From Proteromonas lacertae (lineage: Eukaryota; Sar; Bigyra; Opalinata; Proteromonadidae): DNA of 64,000 nucleotides. A program made the translations under genes and the position numbers. The DNA is taken from NCBI GenBank assembly GCA_002245135.1, contig NGBS01000906.1:1-64000 (forward strand), in the 5' to 3' direction. Positions 61,360 to 64,000 of this stretch are shown one piece after another (within the stretch, counting starts at the first letter, position 1; every line of letters begins with the position of its first letter). The notes beneath the pieces are model-generated. The model ran no database searches and was not told where the DNA came from. It saw nothing but the letters and a program-made list of their open reading frames with translations.

Positions 61360-62872
61360 TTATTTTTTCAAATTTAAACATAGTGTGTGTATATATATAT
61401 TATGTAGTGAGAAATCAAAAATAAAAATAGAAGTCAATAATAAAGTGTTATTTATACTACTTTTCTCAACACCTCTTGGTCCAATAACTAATTGTTTACC
61501 TGTAATAATATAGAATTTATGATGAATTGTATAAGTATTTTTTGCAGTATCAAAATCATGATTTGAGCAATCCAAAGTAATTTTTAAATCACTTGCTAAG
61601 TCTTTACCAGCTCTTAATTTTAATTCAGTTAATCGATCAGTACTGAAATTTAATACATCAAAGAATCTATAAGGAATGAATATGCTGAACATTTTTCATA
61701 TAATGTATTTTGAATAATATTTCTCATATATTCCCAAGTTTGGTATTTTGCAGGATATAAATAATCAGGAGTATAGACAAAATCATTAATTTGCCATCTA
61801 ATTCTATCTTCTTCTTTATCAAAAGGAACTATAGTTCTTATATAAGCATCATTTATGTATGCTCTGTATAATATAAACTTAACATAACTTCCAATGCTGC
61901 TATTAATACTGAAGTTATAGTTAAAAGTACTATTACCTGGAATAGGATCTTTAGTTATTTGAACTATGTTAAAATCAGTAAAGTCAATAGGATGATGAGT
62001 TGAATAATTGATGGTATTGGCATTGCAAGTTGGATCTTTGTTATAACAAACATAAAGATGAGGATTAACTATTTTCATTCCTAAAAATGCTTGCCATTGG
62101 TTTATATATTTATCTCCATCATTATGATGAACCCAATTCATTATAGGTGCAAATGTGAATTGTATGTATATTACTTCACCAAAATAAATATCATTCTTCA
62201 AAGCTAAAATAGTATTGTATATGTCTGCAAAATGAAATCTACACAGTATTTGACCATGTAATGTATCTGTCATACCATTTTGCATTACATAATAATTTTG
62301 AACACCTCCACTTGGATTTAATGTATTAGCTGAATGACATAATAAATTTTCACCTATTTTTTGATTTGCAGTATTAAATCCTAAACCATCAAATATTTTC
62401 TTGTAATAATCTGGTTCTTTTAAATCATAAGGAAATTGATTTGCAATTTCATGAGCTAAATCTCTATATTCATTATAACTAGTATCCAAATCACATAGCA
62501 AAGTTCCTGTTTTGTTGTATACTTTTAATGTACCAAAATTCATAGTATTCTTCAATGTTAGTTTATCTAAATTATTTGCACTAGTATCTCTTTTAGGTAC
62601 AAAAGGCATATCCCAATTACCTGAATCTGCAGCAGCATGAGCTCTAGTTTGACCTGTAGTATAATCTAATATGAATTCAAAATAGCTTTTGATAAGTTAA
62701 CACAATTATCACCAGATATTTCAAATGTAATAGCATCACTGTTTGAATTTAAAGATAAAACAGTCTCATTCCTGCTTTGGTTTGGAGTAACTAAAATATG
62801 GTTGTAAATTGGTATGTAAGCTGGCACAATGCTTTCATGCTTTTGTGAATTAGGTATAGCAGTGATTGACAT
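61360..62872 (-). pseudogene. Double-jelly-roll-like major capsid protein in three frame pieces
   Basis: ATG at 62872. Piece 1 (to about 62,690) has the start typical of such capsids. Piece 2 (about 62,700-61,700) carries the bulk, with Trp/Asn/Tyr-rich strand-and-loop sequence (for example QWQAFLGMKIVNPHLYVCYN). Piece 3 (about 61,690-61,440) has YRFFDVLNFS and a final strand with HHKFYIITGKQLVIGPRG. The two joins are single-base shifts within A runs. The combined length is near 480 residues, usual for Polinton-type capsids. The assignment rests on size, neighbouring ATPase and penton-like genes, and strand pattern; no structure comparison was possible. The stop of the last piece is uncertain (61360 or slightly upstream). 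Confidence 0.58.
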
Positions 62873-62963
62873 AATTTATGTTATTTTAAAAGATTAAAAA
62901 ATACTTAAAAATAGCAAGAAATTTATTAATACAAAATAATCTCAAAATAAATAGGTAAGTTTT

Positions 62964-63915
62964 TTAAATAAATTGCATAACCATCTGTTGTGTGACTGAT
63001 ATAGTCATTCGTTGATATTCGTGATATTGCATCTTCTTAGCTGTCCATTCAATTTGTGGATTAGTGAATGTGGTGTAGTTAGTATTAAGATCTTTCACAG
63101 GTATGTTAGCTAAAACCATTGAATTCTCACCACTATTACCCAGTCACATCTAATTTGTATGAATGACACCCAAATTAAAGACGGTTGATTAGGCAATATT
63201 TTGTCATATTCTATATCAATATTATTAAAAATGCTTCAATTGGAGCTGCTGTATGATAAATATCTAACTTTTTGTTCATCTCATCTACACCATATAACTT
63301 ATAAACTAAGTTAGGGAATTCAATGCTAAAATCTGTGAAATATAATCTACCAAAATGAGTTAAGTATTTGAATTTTAAGTGTAATCTATTTTCTGAACTT
63401 TCACTAAATTGAAGTATATCTGTTTGATCATCTATTTTACGAAACGGATAGTTTTGTGAAAGATCTTCATCTGGCAATGGTCCTGCTGCACCTGCTATTT
63501 CTGCAAAACTTAACGATAGTAACTTATTACTAAAAAATTCTAATAATTCTTTACCAGTATAATTTCTTTGAGGTATTTTAGCATCAATAGTTTTATAATA
63601 AGGTCCAAGCTGATTCTCAGGTTTTTCCCATTCTGCTGGATTTGTTTTATCTGGATTTATGCATTCGTAGTAAGTGAAATTAAAGAGAATATGATCATTT
63701 ACTTCATCTTGTACTGTATAGAAGTTATTTGGAATAACTGCAGTAATTAACTCATATATTGATATTTTTCAGTAATAGTTGGAGTATTAATACATCTAAC
63801 CCATTTATTAGATAATTTTTCATTATAGTCTGATGTTGTTAAGAACAATGTTCTTCTATTAGCTAATATGTTGTTACTATCTTTGGTTGCATTATGTTTT
63901 ATAATTGTTGAGAAA
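62964..63915 (-). pseudogene. Penton/minor-capsid-like protein in several frame pieces
   Basis: Protein-like sequence runs from about 63,915 down to a stop at 62964, with frame changes near 63,765, 63,215 and 63,130. The largest piece includes AVIPNNFYTVQDEVNDHI and a PQRNYTGKELLEFF segment followed by a beta-rich part (FKYLTHFGRLYFTDFSIEFP). The last piece ends in MQQ/MVM-type helix sequence. A single-jelly-roll penton or minor capsid protein normally sits next to the major capsid gene in these elements, which fits. No clear start codon is seen. Weaker call than the ATPase. Confidence 0.45.
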
Positions 63916-63969
63916 TATTAAATATAATTTTATTTGAATTATTCTTTAATTATATATTGTTATATATAT

Positions 63970-64000
63970 ATGCAACCGCAACCTCAAGTTAACAATTCAA
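63970..64000 (+). CDS. Start of a plus-strand gene running off the window
   Basis: ATG at 63970 followed by Gln/Pro codons (MQPQPQVNNS) with no stop before the edge. It is divergent from the penton-like gene, with about 55 AT-rich bases between them. Only ten codons are visible, so the call is tentative. Confidence 0.3.
   Translation, partial: MQPQPQVNNS

Larger units (their letters stand above)
59789..64000. mobile_element. Polinton-like virus morphogenesis block, partial
   Basis: Four adjacent minus-strand genes (fibre-like protein, packaging ATPase, major capsid protein, penton-like protein) without introns, in an order typical of Polinton/Maverick-type and Polinton-like elements. No polymerase, integrase, protease or terminal repeat is seen, so only part of the element is in the window; it probably continues past 64,000. 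The left boundary may lie anywhere between 57.4 and 59.8 kb. Several of the genes are interrupted, so this looks like a resident, possibly decaying, endogenous element of a protist. Confidence 0.68.

Noticed and set aside
1-64000. A CRISPR array or other bacterial defence system
   Set aside because: No regularly spaced identical repeats, and the sequence is eukaryotic throughout (introns, nuclear tRNA intron, CK2 beta).
1-64000. A ciliate-type genetic code, suggested by 25-nt introns
   Set aside because: TAA, TAG and TGA all terminate well-supported genes, and glutamine is encoded by CAA/CAG in conserved positions.

Overview
This window is a gene-dense, very AT-rich nuclear segment from a unicellular eukaryote using the standard genetic code. 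The evidence is more than 60 spliceosomal introns confirmed by reading-frame continuity, a tRNA-Tyr gene with a nuclear-type intron, and clearly eukaryotic proteins (CK2 beta, kinesins, calpain-like, GCNA, class C receptor, armadillo and LRR proteins). Introns are extremely short (about 25-59 nt), almost always start GTAT and end TAG, and are often nearly pure (TA)n or (TTA)n. Asn/Ser-rich low-complexity stretches recall amoebozoans, but I cannot fix the lineage from sequence alone.

Layout. 0.5-5 kb (minus strand): a frame-broken low-complexity gene, a leucine-rich-repeat gene, and an unrecognised 507-residue gene. 5-11.5 kb (plus): an IQ/coiled-coil protein ending in what looks like a dead kinesin motor, then a secreted EGF-like protein. 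11.6-19.8 kb (minus): 18 exons that splice in one frame into a 2,529-residue protein joining a catalytically dead calpain-like region to a kinesin-14-type motor. 20-29.9 kb: an armadillo protein, a soluble-type adenylyl cyclase (two frame breaks), a small coiled-coil protein, a GCNA-type SprT/HMG protein and a membrane-anchored SPFH protein. 29.9-42.6 kb (minus): a giant class C GPCR-like receptor with roughly nine tandem periplasmic-binding-protein modules, carrying many single-base frame breaks. 43-57.3 kb (plus): a pseudokinase-LRR gene, tRNA-Tyr, a 1.4-kresidue WW/coiled-coil/proline-rich protein, an unknown 340-residue protein, CK2 beta, and a 1,530-residue type I membrane protein built of cysteine modules with an internal exon duplication.

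57.4-64 kb: a different kind of DNA. Small unrecognised or broken genes and a comparatively GC-rich structured non-coding stretch are followed by a minus-strand block of virus-like genes (fibre-like protein, A32/FtsK-type packaging ATPase, double-jelly-roll-like major capsid protein, penton-like protein), several of them frame-broken. This resembles the morphogenesis module of a Polinton/Polinton-like virus integrated in the genome; it runs off the right edge.

The host genes do not form operons. Themes that recur are cytoskeletal motors with altered catalytic sites (dead calpain, degenerate motors, pseudokinase), extracellular sensing or adhesion (receptor, EGF protein, cysteine-module protein) and cAMP signalling. 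Reading-frame breaks are unevenly spread: about 26 kb of reconstructed coding sequence has none, whereas the receptor, the pseudokinase and the virus-like block have many. That argues against a uniform sequencing-error explanation, although it does not exclude one.
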